64,000 nucleotides of DNA from Clostridium sp. DSM 17811 (GTDB lineage Bacteria; Bacillota; Clostridia; Clostridiales; Clostridiaceae), in NCBI RefSeq assembly GCF_018861905.1, contig NZ_JAHLDU010000004.1, forward strand, positions 227,908 to 291,907. The letters run 5' to 3'. The position numbers and the translations under genes are program-made. A model generated the notes under the pieces. That model had not been told where the DNA came from. It worked only from the letters and a program-made list of their open reading frames with translations, and did not search any database. Shown here in pieces: positions 19,180-28,321 of this stretch. Each line of letters starts with the position of its first letter. Position 1 is the stretch's first letter.

Positions 19180-19191
19180 GGAGGAATAAAA

Positions 19192-20466
19192 ATGACTAAA
19201 GTTAAAATACCCTATTCAAAACGGTTTTTAGAAATTGAAATACCAGACAAAAATTTGTTGGCAATACTAGAATCAAAAGCACATGATTACAAAGTAGAAA
19301 GCACTCAAGAGGACATTGTAAATAAGGCATTAGATAATCCTATTGGAAGTGTAAAATTAGAAGAATTAGTTAAAGGTAAAAAAAACTTAGTATTAATAAC
19401 TAGTGATCATACAAGACCAGTTCCTAGTAAAGTAACACTTCCAATATTACTTAGGAGAATAAGATTAGCTAACCCTAAAATTGATATAACAATATTAATT
19501 GCTACTGGTTTTCATAGACCTACAACAAGGGAGGAAATGATTAATAAATTTGGACAGGAAATTGTAGATAATGAAGTGATAATAAATCATGTATCTGAGG
19601 ACTATAGCAGTATGGTTAGTGTTGGAATTCTTCCATCAGGTGGAGAACTATTACTTAATAAAGTGGCAATGGAAGCTGAACTTCTAATTTCGGAAGGTTT
19701 TATAGAACCACATTTCTTTGCAGGCTTTTCGGGGGGACGAAAAAGTGTTCTTCCTGGAGTGGCATCAGCAAAGACAGTTATGGCAAATCATTGCTCTGAA
19801 TTTATAGCAAGTGAGTATGCACGTTCTGGAGTTCTTTTAAACAACCCAATTCATAAGGATATGTTATATGCTGCTAAAAAAGCTAAGCTAGCATTTATAT
19901 TAAATGTTGTTATTGACAGCGAGAAAAATATTATAAATGCATTTGCAGGAGATAGTGAACTTGCACATGCTAGCGGATGTAAATTTGTAATGGAACTTGC
20001 ATCTGTGAAAGCCGTGAAAGCAGATATTGCCATATCAACTAATGGAGGATACCCACTAGATCAAAATATATATCAATCTGTAAAAGGCATGACAGCAGGT
20101 GAAGCAACTTGCAAGGAAAACGGAGTTATAATTATGGTGTCTGCTTGTAATGATGGACATGGTGGACAGTCTTTTTATGACAATATAGCAAATGCCAGTA
20201 GCCCACGTGAGGTTCTTGATAGGGTGATTAAAGTTGGAAGAAATGATACCGCGCCAGATCAATGGGAATTCCAAATTCTTGCACGGATACTGGATAAGTT
20301 CACCGTAATCCTAGTTTCAGATATGTGTGACCCAGAGATGATAAAAAAAATGCATATGCAGCATGCATTTACATTTGAAGAAGCACTTGAAAGAGCATTT
20401 AAGATAAAGGGTAAAGATGCTAGCATATCTGTAATACCAGATGGAGTTTCAGTTATAGTAAGATAA
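19192..20466 (+). CDS. larA: Nickel-dependent lactate racemase LarA
   Basis: The 424-residue protein shows LarA motifs: TSDHTRPVPSK near residue 72, ATGFHRPTT near 105, and EPHFFAGFSGGRKSVLPG near 175-190. The lysine of the last motif carries the nickel-pincer nucleotide, and the histidines around 108 and 174 serve as base and ligand. It interconverts D- and L-lactate, letting a stereospecific dehydrogenase use both forms. The cofactor genes larB, larC and larE are not in this window and must lie elsewhere. It ends the lactate locus, with a strong terminator 50 bases after the stop. Confidence 0.9.
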   Translation: MTKVKIPYSKRFLEIEIPDKNLLAILESKAHDYKVESTQEDIVNKALDNPIGSVKLEELVKGKKNLVLITSDHTRPVPSKVTLPILLRRIRLANPKIDITILIATGFHRPTTREEMINKFGQEIVDNEVIINHVSEDYSSMVSVGILPSGGELLLNKVAMEAELLISEGFIEPHFFAGFSGGRKSVLPGVASAKTVMANHCSEFIASEYARSGVLLNNPIHKDMLYAAKKAKLAFILNVVIDSEKNIINAFAGDSELAHASGCKFVMELASVKAVKADIAISTNGGYPLDQNIYQSVKGMTAGEATCKENGVIIMVSACNDGHGGQSFYDNIANASSPREVLDRVIKVGRNDTAPDQWEFQILARILDKFTVILVSDMCDPEMIKKMHMQHAFTFEEALERAFKIKGKDASISVIPDGVSVIVR

Positions 20467-20516
20467 ATATAAAAATAGTAGCAAAAGAAGAGATGATTCT
20501 TGTATTATGAACTGTA

Positions 20517-20574
20517 AACTAGATATTAGACACTAAAAAAAAGTGACTAGTATCTAGTTTTATTATTTTTTTGT
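20517..20574 (+). terminator. Rho-independent terminator of the lactate locus
   Basis: Arms AAACTAGATA and TATCTAGTTT (20517-20560), with an inner CACT/AGTG pair, precede a T-rich tail. The following 180 bases, up to the next gene, are plain AT-rich sequence with no cofactor-riboswitch-like structure that I can see. Confidence 0.85.
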
Positions 20575-20754
20575 TGTTATAATAGTATATGTATTAATAT
20601 TACATAAGTACAAATTAAAGGAATAACAATGTGAAATTAATAACGACAAAATTCGAATAAAAATTTGAAATATACTTGCAATTTTACAATTTTATGCTTA
20701 AAATTTAAGTTAAGAGATATTAATAAAAGTGTTAGAGTTGAGGGAGGGATTTAA

Positions 20755-21777
20755 ATGAAAATTGTTCCGGTTGAAGAAGCATTAGGAATGGTATTATGCC
20801 ATGATTTAACCAAAATTATCCCAGGAGAGTTTCAGGGTGTGGCGTTCAAAAAAGGACATGTAATATCTGAGGAAGATATACCTAGAATGTTGGATATTGG
20901 GAAAAAAAACATTTATGTTTGGGAAATGCAGGAAGGAATGATTCATGAAAATGAAGCTGGAGAAAGAATGGCAAGAGCGGCAGCTGGGAAGGGAATAGTT
21001 TTTACTAAGCCATCAGAAGGTAAAGTTAAATTGGTAGCTGAATGTAAAGGCTTACTTAAAATAAATATAAAAGCTTTAGAAAAAATTAATATGATAGATG
21101 AGGCAATGGTTGCAACTTTACATACTGATATTGTGGTAGATGAAGGGAGTGTGATTGCAGGTACAAGAATAATACCGCTTTTTATTGAAGATTATAAAAT
21201 TGAACAAATCGAGAATATTTGTAAAGAAGAAGGACCTATTATTTGGGTAGAAACCTTAAGAAATATGAAGGTGGGCATTGTGACCACAGGTAGTGAAGTT
21301 TATAGTGGTAGAATATCAGATAAATTTGGACCTGTCATTAAAAATAAAATTAATGAAATTGGAAGTCAAGTTATCAAACAAATCATTGTAACAGACAGTG
21401 AGAGTATGATTGCCGATGCTATAAATGAATTACTTACACTAGGTGTTGACATGATTGTTGTTACTGGAGGTATGTCAGTAGATCCTGATGATGTTACACC
21501 TGCAGGAATAAGGAAAGCTGGAGCAAAGGTTATATCTTATGGAGCACCTGTACTTCCGGGAGCCATGTTTTTAGTTGCATACATGGGTGATATACCTGTT
21601 CTTGGACTTCCGGGTTGTGTTATGTACAATAAACGAACCGTATTCGATCTTATACTTCCTAAGATTTTAGCTGGTGAAATGATAAAAAGGGGAGATATTA
21701 CAAAGTTAGGTCATGGTGGGTTATGTGTTAAGTGTGAAGTGTGTGATTTTCCAGCTTGCAGTTTTGGTAAATGTTAA
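20755..21777 (+). CDS. MoeA-like molybdopterin-binding protein
   Basis: This 340-residue protein has a MoCF-type molybdopterin-binding domain (about residues 170-320) with the motifs VGIVTTGSEVYSGRI, VVTGGMSVDPDDVTPAGI and LGLPGCVMYNKRT. It ends in a cysteine-rich tail (CVKCEVCDFPACSFGKC), unusual for MoeA, that could bind a metal. The N-terminal part resembles the MoeA substrate-binding region but is shorter. It probably handles molybdopterin-AMP or molybdate insertion, or delivers finished cofactor to the hydroxylase encoded next. It is the first gene of the island, behind GAGGGAGGGATTT. Confidence 0.8.
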   Translation: MKIVPVEEALGMVLCHDLTKIIPGEFQGVAFKKGHVISEEDIPRMLDIGKKNIYVWEMQEGMIHENEAGERMARAAAGKGIVFTKPSEGKVKLVAECKGLLKINIKALEKINMIDEAMVATLHTDIVVDEGSVIAGTRIIPLFIEDYKIEQIENICKEEGPIIWVETLRNMKVGIVTTGSEVYSGRISDKFGPVIKNKINEIGSQVIKQIIVTDSESMIADAINELLTLGVDMIVVTGGMSVDPDDVTPAGIRKAGAKVISYGAPVLPGAMFLVAYMGDIPVLGLPGCVMYNKRTVFDLILPKILAGEMIKRGDITKLGHGGLCVKCEVCDFPACSFGKC

Positions 21778-21845
21778 TAGAGGGGCTGAGCTTTTATAAA
21801 TTAAGGCTGTACCTTTTTAAATAAAGAAAGAAAAGGGGCGTTAAA

Positions 21846-24575
21846 ATGTTAAAAAAAATACTTAATATTAATGGTCTTAAAAGAACAGTCATTGTTAGTC
21901 CAGAAATTTCACTCGCTGATGTTTTAAGAAAACAGTTATTTCTTACAGGTACCAAAGTGGGGTGTGGAAAAGGTGAATGTGGTGCATGTAATGTAATATT
22001 GGATGGTAAAGTTGTAAGATCATGTATAGTTAGAATGAAAAGAGTACCAGATGAAGCTGAAATAACAACAATTGAAGGAATAGGATCACAAGATGATTTG
22101 CATGATATTCAATTTGCATGGATGATACATGGTGCGGCGCAATGCGGATTTTGTACTCCTGGTTTTATTGTAAGTGCAAAGGCACTTTTAGATCAAAATA
22201 ATAATCCTACAAGAGAAGAAGTAAGAGCTTGGTTTCAAAAAAGTAGAAATGTTTGTAGATGTACAGGATATATTCCGCTCGTAGATGCAGTAATGGAAGC
22301 TGCAAAGCTTATGCGTGGAGAGGTTACAAGGAAGCAATTGTGGCTAAAACTTCCAGAAGGTGCAAGTTTAGTAGGCACTGAGACAGTAAGACCTTCTGCT
22401 TGTGCAAAAGTAACAGGAACTTGGGAATTTGGAGCTGATCTTGGGTTAACGCTTCCAGAGGATACTCTCCATATAAAACTTGTTCAAGCTACGGTTTCTC
22501 ATGCAAATATTATATCTATTGATACTACTGAGGCTGAAACTATGCCTGGAGTATATAGAGTTTTAACTTATAAGGATGTAAAGGGAACAAACAGAATTAA
22601 TGGTTTAGCCTTCCCATCAAATAAAGGTGATGGACTTGAAAGACCAATTTTAAATGATAAGAAAATTTTCCAATTCGGTGATGCAATTGCAATGGTACTC
22701 GCAGATACACCTACACACGCTGAAGATGCTGCTAAAAAAGTTATTGTTGAAATCGAAGAATTACCAGCATATATGAGTGCACCGGCTGCTATGGCGGAAG
22801 ATGCTATTGAAATTCATCCAGGTACACCAAACATATATTTTGAAACAAAGGTTGTTAAGGGAGAAGAAACTGCACCGCTTATGGAAAGTTTACCATATGT
22901 TGTCGAAGATGATTTATATGTAGGAAGGCAGCCCCATCTTCCAATAGAGCCAGATGTAGGATTTGCTTATTTCGATGAAGAAGGTAAGTTAATAATTCAT
23001 TCAAAGAGTATTGCATTACATTTCCATGCTCTTATGATTGCTGAGGGTATTGGACTTCCATTAGAGAAGGTAATGATTGTACAAAATCCAACAGGGGGAA
23101 CTTTTGGTTATAAATTTAGTCCTACAATTGAAGCTTTACTTGCTGTTGCTGCAATGGATACAGGAAAACCAGTATATTTAGAATTTAATATGTATCAACA
23201 AATCACTTATACTGGAAAGAGATCGCCATTCTGGATGCATGTAAAATTAGGCGCAGACAAATTTGGAAAACTACAAGCACTAGAATCAGATTGGTCTTGT
23301 GATCACGGTCCTTATTGTGAATTTGGTGACCTTGTTACAACAAGAGGATCTCAATTCATTGGTGCAGGTTACAAAATAGACAACATTCGTGGATTTGGTC
23401 GAACTGTTGCTACAAATCATGGATGGGGTGCAGCTTTTAGAGGGTTTGGTTCACCACAAGCTTTATTTGCATCAGAACAAATGATGGACGAGCTCGCAAT
23501 CAAGATGGATGTAGATCCACTTGAACTTAGATATGATAATGCACTAAGAGAAGGGGAGGTAACTCCAAACGGTTGTAAACTTGATGTATATGTTATTCCA
23601 CAATTGTTAGATAAAATTAGACCATATTACGTTAAAGCCAAGGAAAATGATAAAGAAAAAAATAAAATAAGCGAGAATAAGAAATATGGTTCTGCTATAT
23701 CAGTTCTTATGTATAGTTGTGGGCTTGATGGAGCAGATTCATCAGAGGCATGGGTAGAGATAACTAAAAAGGGTGTAACTGTTGCTAACTCATGGGAAGA
23801 TCATGGTCAGGGAGCAGATATGGGTACACTTACTATGGCACATGAAACATTAAGAAAAGCTGGTTATGAACCAGAAGATATCAAACTTATATTAAATGAT
23901 ATGAACTTTACACCTAATAGTGGGCCTGCAGGTGGAAGTCGTTCTAATGTTCTTACTGGAAATGCTACTAGAGTTGCTTGTGAAAATTTACTTGAAGGAC
24001 TTAAGAAAGATGATGGAACATACAGAGATTATGATGAACAGATTGCAGAGGGAAAACCAACAAGATATGATGGAAAATGGACTGCACCATGTACTGCATG
24101 TGATGTTGAAACAGGGCAAGGCGATCCATTCCCAGTTTATATGTATGGAGTATTACTCGCAGAAGTAGAAGTAGATTTAGTTACTGGGAAAACACATGTT
24201 GATAAATTAACATGTATTTCAGATGTAGGAACTATTATAAATAAACTTGTAGTTGATGGTCAGATACTTGGAGGACTTGTTCAAGGTATTGGTCTTGCAT
24301 TATATGAGGATTTTGAAGATCTTAAAAAGCATACAACACTTACTGGTTGTGGAATTCCTCAGATTAAAGATGTAACTGATGATATAACATTATTATATCT
24401 TGAGACTCCAAGACCACTTGGACCTTATGGAGCAGCAGGTGCTGGTGAAATGCCGTTATCATCTCCTCATTCAGCGATCATAAGTGCAATATATAATGCT
24501 TGTGGAGTTAGAATAACACACCTTCCAGCTTATCCAGAAAAAGTTCTTGCTGGAATTAAAAAATTAAATAAATAA
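21846..24575 (+). CDS. Molybdenum aldehyde oxidoreductase, MOP type (xanthine oxidase family)
   Basis: The 909 residues are close to the about 907 of the Desulfovibrio gigas aldehyde oxidoreductase. Domain order: a plant-type 2Fe-2S domain (CGKGECGACNVILDGKVVRSC, about 40-60); a second 2Fe-2S helical domain (CGFCTPGF near 100 and CRCTGY near 138); then the large molybdopterin-cytosine-dinucleotide domain. The latter has GTFGYKFSPT, AFRGFGSPQALFASE and PYGAAGAGEMPLSSP; the glutamate near residue 868 matches the catalytic glutamate of this family. No FAD domain or separate FAD subunit is present, so electrons leave through the iron-sulfur clusters. The likely reaction is aldehyde plus water to carboxylate. 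The electron acceptor is probably the Fe-S flavoprotein encoded next. Confidence 0.88.
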   Translation: MLKKILNINGLKRTVIVSPEISLADVLRKQLFLTGTKVGCGKGECGACNVILDGKVVRSCIVRMKRVPDEAEITTIEGIGSQDDLHDIQFAWMIHGAAQCGFCTPGFIVSAKALLDQNNNPTREEVRAWFQKSRNVCRCTGYIPLVDAVMEAAKLMRGEVTRKQLWLKLPEGASLVGTETVRPSACAKVTGTWEFGADLGLTLPEDTLHIKLVQATVSHANIISIDTTEAETMPGVYRVLTYKDVKGTNRINGLAFPSNKGDGLERPILNDKKIFQFGDAIAMVLADTPTHAEDAAKKVIVEIEELPAYMSAPAAMAEDAIEIHPGTPNIYFETKVVKGEETAPLMESLPYVVEDDLYVGRQPHLPIEPDVGFAYFDEEGKLIIHSKSIALHFHALMIAEGIGLPLEKVMIVQNPTGGTFGYKFSPTIEALLAVAAMDTGKPVYLEFNMYQQITYTGKRSPFWMHVKLGADKFGKLQALESDWSCDHGPYCEFGDLVTTRGSQFIGAGYKIDNIRGFGRTVATNHGWGAAFRGFGSPQALFASEQMMDELAIKMDVDPLELRYDNALREGEVTPNGCKLDVYVIPQLLDKIRPYYVKAKENDKEKNKISENKKYGSAISVLMYSCGLDGADSSEAWVEITKKGVTVANSWEDHGQGADMGTLTMAHETLRKAGYEPEDIKLILNDMNFTPNSGPAGGSRSNVLTGNATRVACENLLEGLKKDDGTYRDYDEQIAEGKPTRYDGKWTAPCTACDVETGQGDPFPVYMYGVLLAEVEVDLVTGKTHVDKLTCISDVGTIINKLVVDGQILGGLVQGIGLALYEDFEDLKKHTTLTGCGIPQIKDVTDDITLLYLETPRPLGPYGAAGAGEMPLSSPHSAIISAIYNACGVRITHLPAYPEKVLAGIKKLNK

Positions 24576-24589
24576 TTATTGTTTATTAG

Positions 24590-24631
24590 TGGAACCTAAA
24601 GTGAAGTATAAAAAATTCATTTTAGGTTCCA
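24590..24631 (+). terminator. Stable hairpin between oxidoreductase genes, probable attenuator
   Basis: Arms TGGAACCTAAAGTGAA (24590-24605) and TTCATTTTAGGTTCCA (24616-24631) pair over 16 positions with one G-T. The tail is only TTTAAAAC, so it may act as a partial terminator or mRNA stabiliser for the gene upstream rather than a full stop. Confidence 0.6.
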
Positions 24632-24658
24632 TTTAAAACAATATTGGAGGAATAACAT

Positions 24659-26932
24659 ATGGATTTAGAGAAACTTCTTTCCATGCAGAAGTTATGCATA
24701 AATGATAATCCTGCTACATGTGTTACTGAGTGTCCAATTCACGTTGATGTGAAAGGATTTATATGCGAAATAAGAAAAGAAAATTTTGAAGAGGCATATA
24801 GGATACTGAATAAAAGAATGCCATTTATTAACATAATTGGACTGGTTTGTGACCACCCTTGCGAAAATCTCTGCGTAACTAATGTTAATGGAAATGCTAT
24901 CTCAATTCATGAGCTTGAAAAGGCAGCTCTAATTTATGGTGGTGGTGCAAAAATCAAAACACTTCCTATGCCTAAGATTGATAAAAAAATTGCGGTTATT
25001 GGCGGTGGTATAAGTGGAATTACTTGTGCTTATGACCTTAATAAAAAAGGATATAGTGTTGATATATATGAAAAAGAAAATGGAATAGGTGGATCACTTT
25101 TGAAAATGCCTGAAATAATACTTAATCTAAAACTAATTAAAGAAGAAATTATTAAATTAGAAGATCAAGGCATTGAAATAAAGTTAAACCAAGAAATTAC
25201 TCCTGAAAAATTGAAAGGCCTCACTCTGGAGTATGATGCAGTTTTTATTGGCAGCGGAGAATGGAATGAAAAATTCAACGTAAATGAAGTGACTATGCAA
25301 ACAGAAACAGAAAAAGTTTTTGCTGGTGGGCGAATAGTTAGCGAATGTGAATCTGTTATACAGTCAGTACAAACAGGAAGATGCGCAGCAGTGTCTATAG
25401 ATAGATTTGTATATAAAAAATCTCTTACAGCACTTAGAGCAAAAGAAGGGGCCTACAAAAGTATTCTTAAGGTAGATGTGGAAAACGAGAAAATATCCCC
25501 GAGAATAAAGCCTGAAGATGGTACTTTTACAAAGCAGGAAGCAATTAATGAAGCTCTAAGATGTGTTCAATGTGAATGCCATAAATGTGTTAAAGCTTGT
25601 GTTCATCTTCAAAAGGTGAAATTGGATCCTAAAGCGTATATAAGAACCATAAACCAAAATGAACGTATTATTCTTGGAGATCATTATGCAAATAAAACAA
25701 TAAATTCTTGCACAGAGTGTGGTCTATGTGGAGAGGTATGTCCTACTTCCATAAATATGGCAGATATAATTAAAGAAACAAGGATAAGCATGGTTTCTAG
25801 AAATAAAATGCCGCTTTCAGCTCATGATTTTGCTTTAAAAGACATGGAATTTACTAATAGTAAATATTTTGAATTAATAAAACATCAACCTGGAATGAAT
25901 AATAGTAAGTACGTGTTTTACCCTGGATGTCAACTAAGTGCCAGTTATTCGGAGTATGTTATTAAAACATATAATTATTTAATGGAAAAACTTGATGGTG
26001 GTGTTGGATTATATTTAGGGTGTTGTGGAGCACCGGCTAAGTGGGCAGGTAGGCAAGAACAATATGATAGTAGTATAGAAAAAATTAAATTGAACTTAGA
26101 AAAGATGGGTGACCCTATTGTTATAGCAGCATGTTCTACATGTTTTAGTAATTTTGGAGAAAGTTTAAAGAATATAAGCATTAAGTCTCTTTGGGAGATA
26201 TTTGATGAAAAAGGTCTTCCATTTGGTGCTAAATCGGGAAATGGTAAAACCTTAGCAGTACATGACGCATGTACCACCAGAAATGAGAATGGGATTCAAG
26301 AAAGTATTAGAAATATTGCTAAAAGGCTCCATTATGAAATTGAGGAGCCAGAGTTTACAAAGGAAAAGACTAAATGTTGTGGTTATGGTGGGCTTGTATA
26401 TTATACAAATAAGGAGTTTAGCAGGGAAGTAACTCAGGACAGAATAAAGGATTCAGAGAATGATTTTCTTGCTTATTGTGCTATGTGTAGAGATCTATTT
26501 GTATTAAAAGGGAAAAAGACTTATCATATATTAGATCTTATATATGGAAGTGGCAAAGAGGAAATTTCAGACATGAAAGTTCCCACATTATCTGATAGGA
26601 GAGCAAATAGATTTAAGCTTAAGAAAGAATTACTAGATAATTTATGGGGTGAGAAAATGGAAATAAAGGATGAATACAACGACTTAAAAATAGTTATTGG
26701 ACAGGAATTAAGAGATAAAATTGAAGATGAACTTATTCTTGAGGGAGATATTAAGAGTGTAATAGGTTATGCACAGAAAACTAATGATAGTTTCTATAAT
26801 CCAGAAAATGGTCACATTCTTGCGTGGAAAAGGTTTGTAAATATAACCTTTTGGGTAGAGTACCAAAAGGTAAATGATAGCTTTAATATTATTAATGCTT
26901 ACAGCCATAGAATGCATGTAAAAGGAGTATAA
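24659..26932 (+). CDS. Flavin/iron-sulfur oxidoreductase with two CCG domains (dicluster type)
   Basis: The 757-residue multidomain protein starts with a GltD-like Fe-S domain (residues 1-90, CVTECPIHVDVKGF and CDHPCENLC). A FAD-binding Rossmann segment follows (about 110-255, IAVIGGGISGITCAYDL; closing motif AGGRIVSECESVIQSVQTGR). Next come two ferredoxin-like clusters (about 300-370, CVQCECHKCVKAC and CTECGLCGEVCP) and two HdrB/GlpC-type CCG modules (YPGCQ with CCGAPAKWAG; HDACTTR with CCGYGG). A 90-residue C-terminal tail has no motif I know. The flavin domain is short and seems to lack the NAD(P)H-binding insert of GltD. It is most simply the electron acceptor of the aldehyde oxidoreductase; the final acceptor is unknown. 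Confidence 0.8.
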   Translation: MDLEKLLSMQKLCINDNPATCVTECPIHVDVKGFICEIRKENFEEAYRILNKRMPFINIIGLVCDHPCENLCVTNVNGNAISIHELEKAALIYGGGAKIKTLPMPKIDKKIAVIGGGISGITCAYDLNKKGYSVDIYEKENGIGGSLLKMPEIILNLKLIKEEIIKLEDQGIEIKLNQEITPEKLKGLTLEYDAVFIGSGEWNEKFNVNEVTMQTETEKVFAGGRIVSECESVIQSVQTGRCAAVSIDRFVYKKSLTALRAKEGAYKSILKVDVENEKISPRIKPEDGTFTKQEAINEALRCVQCECHKCVKACVHLQKVKLDPKAYIRTINQNERIILGDHYANKTINSCTECGLCGEVCPTSINMADIIKETRISMVSRNKMPLSAHDFALKDMEFTNSKYFELIKHQPGMNNSKYVFYPGCQLSASYSEYVIKTYNYLMEKLDGGVGLYLGCCGAPAKWAGRQEQYDSSIEKIKLNLEKMGDPIVIAACSTCFSNFGESLKNISIKSLWEIFDEKGLPFGAKSGNGKTLAVHDACTTRNENGIQESIRNIAKRLHYEIEEPEFTKEKTKCCGYGGLVYYTNKEFSREVTQDRIKDSENDFLAYCAMCRDLFVLKGKKTYHILDLIYGSGKEEISDMKVPTLSDRRANRFKLKKELLDNLWGEKMEIKDEYNDLKIVIGQELRDKIEDELILEGDIKSVIGYAQKTNDSFYNPENGHILAWKRFVNITFWVEYQKVNDSFNIINAYSHRMHVKGV

Positions 26933-26934
26933 CT

Positions 26935-27144
26935 ATGAAACAAGATAATAAAGGAAAACAAAGCAAATGGCTTTGTTCAAAGTGTGGAGGGCCTCTTGAA
27001 GAGGGACCTGTGAAAGCAGAGTACCTCGGAGGAGATTTTGAAATTGAATTACTTGAGTGTCCTAAATGTAAAAATGTTCTAATAACGCAGGAGCTGGCAG
27101 CTGGTCAAATGCTTGAAGTAGAAAAGAGTTTGGAGGACAAATGA
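26935..27144 (+). CDS. Small double-CxxC (zinc-ribbon or redox) protein
   Basis: The 69-residue protein has two CxxC pairs, CSKCGG (residues 14-19) and CPKCKN (about 41-46), spaced like a zinc ribbon or rubredoxin-like knuckle. It sits two bases after the large oxidoreductase and overlaps the methyltransferase start, so it is a fixed member of the operon. From memory, homologues occur in the same position in the Desulfovibrio vulgaris DVU_1557 neighbourhood. Its role (electron carrier or metal-binding chaperone) cannot be decided from sequence. Confidence 0.75.
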   Translation: MKQDNKGKQSKWLCSKCGGPLEEGPVKAEYLGGDFEIELLECPKCKNVLITQELAAGQMLEVEKSLEDK

Positions 27145-27854
27145 AAGGCTGCTCTGTTTTTGAGAATGAAGATATGATAAGAGCAACAGGAGATACTCTA
27201 AGGCCAGGTGGAGTTTTTCTTACTGATAGAGCTGTTAAAATATGTGACTTTAAATTTAATGATAAAATTTTAGACGTTGGTTGTGGAATGGGAGTAACAG
27301 TAGAAAGGCTAAAAAGACTATACAAGCTAAATGCTTTTGGGGTCGATCCTTCATTAAAGTTACTGGAGCTTGGCAAAGGTAAATATGGTAATCATCAAAT
27401 AGATTTTGGGAGAGGAGAAAAATTGCCCCATAAAAATAAATTTTTTAAGGGGGTTATGGCTGAGTGTACTATGTCCCTTATGGATGATTTTGAAGAGACA
27501 ATAAGGGAAAGCTATAGAGTCCTTGAAAATGATGGATACTTTATTGTATCAGATGTCTATGCAAGAAGACCAGAATACCTTGAAGAAGTTCAAAAACATG
27601 ATATCAATAGTTGTATGAGGGGTCTTTTTAATGTAGATATATTAAAAGATGTTATTGTAAGCGTTGGTTTTGAAATAATATGTTTTGAGGATTGGACAGA
27701 TTTGCTTAGGCAACTTATGGTGGAGATAATATTTAAATATGGTTCAATGGCAAAATTCTGGGAAGTAGCAACTTGTAGCAGCTGTGGTGATTTTCAAGAA
27801 AAACTTACGTTATGCAAACCAGGATATTTTTTGCTTATTGCTAAGAAAAAATAG
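27141..27854 (+). CDS. Class I SAM-dependent methyltransferase (TrsM/DVU_1556-like)
   Basis: The 237-residue Rossmann methyltransferase has motif I DVGCGMGVTVERL (about residues 45-57), motif II GVDPSLKLLELGK, and an acidic post-motif region with MAECTMSLMDDFEETIRESYRVL. Its C-terminal part has two cysteines (CSSCGDF). The start ATG overlaps the small CxxC gene by four bases. It is embedded between the aldehyde oxidoreductase electron-transfer genes and a radical SAM gene. Substrate unknown: the position suggests a small-molecule or cofactor precursor, not DNA or rRNA, but that is inference. Confidence 0.78.
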   Translation: MKGCSVFENEDMIRATGDTLRPGGVFLTDRAVKICDFKFNDKILDVGCGMGVTVERLKRLYKLNAFGVDPSLKLLELGKGKYGNHQIDFGRGEKLPHKNKFFKGVMAECTMSLMDDFEETIRESYRVLENDGYFIVSDVYARRPEYLEEVQKHDINSCMRGLFNVDILKDVIVSVGFEIICFEDWTDLLRQLMVEIIFKYGSMAKFWEVATCSSCGDFQEKLTLCKPGYFLLIAKKK

Positions 27855-27867
27855 TGGAGGGATTATA

Positions 27868-28308
27868 ATGGCGGCAGATGCATTTAGAATGTTTAAATTA
27901 GCGAATTCTGGATATTGTTGTAGTCAAATACTTATAATTATGTACCTTGAGAGTAATGAAATTGAAAATGTTACACTAGTAAAGGCTATGGCTGGGCTTT
28001 GTGCAGGAGTAGGGAATACTGGAAAGACTTGTGGCATTGTTACTGGAGGAGCATGTTTATTTGGAATTTATGCAGGGAAAGGCATAGATACTCAAACTCG
28101 TGATGGTAATTTAAAAGGGATGATTCAAAAATATGTAGAATGGTTTGAAGAGGAGTTTGAAAGTACTCAGTGTGTTGATATGATAACAGTAGATGTGCTA
28201 AATGATATGAATAATAATGAAGGGTACCCTATAAAATGTGGTAATGCAATTCAAAAATCCTACAATAAAATTATTGAAATCCTAAAAGAATATAGTTATA
28301 TAGAATGA
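27868..28308 (+). CDS. C-GCAxxG-C-C family redox protein
   Basis: The protein is 146 residues from ATG 27868, which follows TGGAGGGATTAT; an upstream in-frame start would overlap the methyltransferase with no ribosome site. It has the family's cysteine pattern: GYCCSQI, GLCAGVGNTGKTCG with GGAC after it, then CVDMI and KCGNAI. The family is thought to bind a metal or Fe-S cluster, and some members contain selenocysteine; here all positions are cysteine. Its frequent co-occurrence with MOP-type oxidoreductases and the radical SAM gene that follows suggests a shared pathway. Confidence 0.8.
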   Translation: MAADAFRMFKLANSGYCCSQILIIMYLESNEIENVTLVKAMAGLCAGVGNTGKTCGIVTGGACLFGIYAGKGIDTQTRDGNLKGMIQKYVEWFEEEFESTQCVDMITVDVLNDMNNNEGYPIKCGNAIQKSYNKIIEILKEYSYIE

Positions 28309-28321
28309 GAGGTTAGGCAAA

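Noticed and set aside
20580..20754. Possible molybdenum-cofactor riboswitch before the MoeA-like gene
   Set aside because: The leader is plain AT-rich sequence with no stable multi-stem structure, and I could not find conserved riboswitch elements.
23920..24168. Short forward frame inside the aldehyde oxidoreductase gene
   Set aside because: It lies wholly within a well-supported gene in another frame and encodes a low-complexity peptide.
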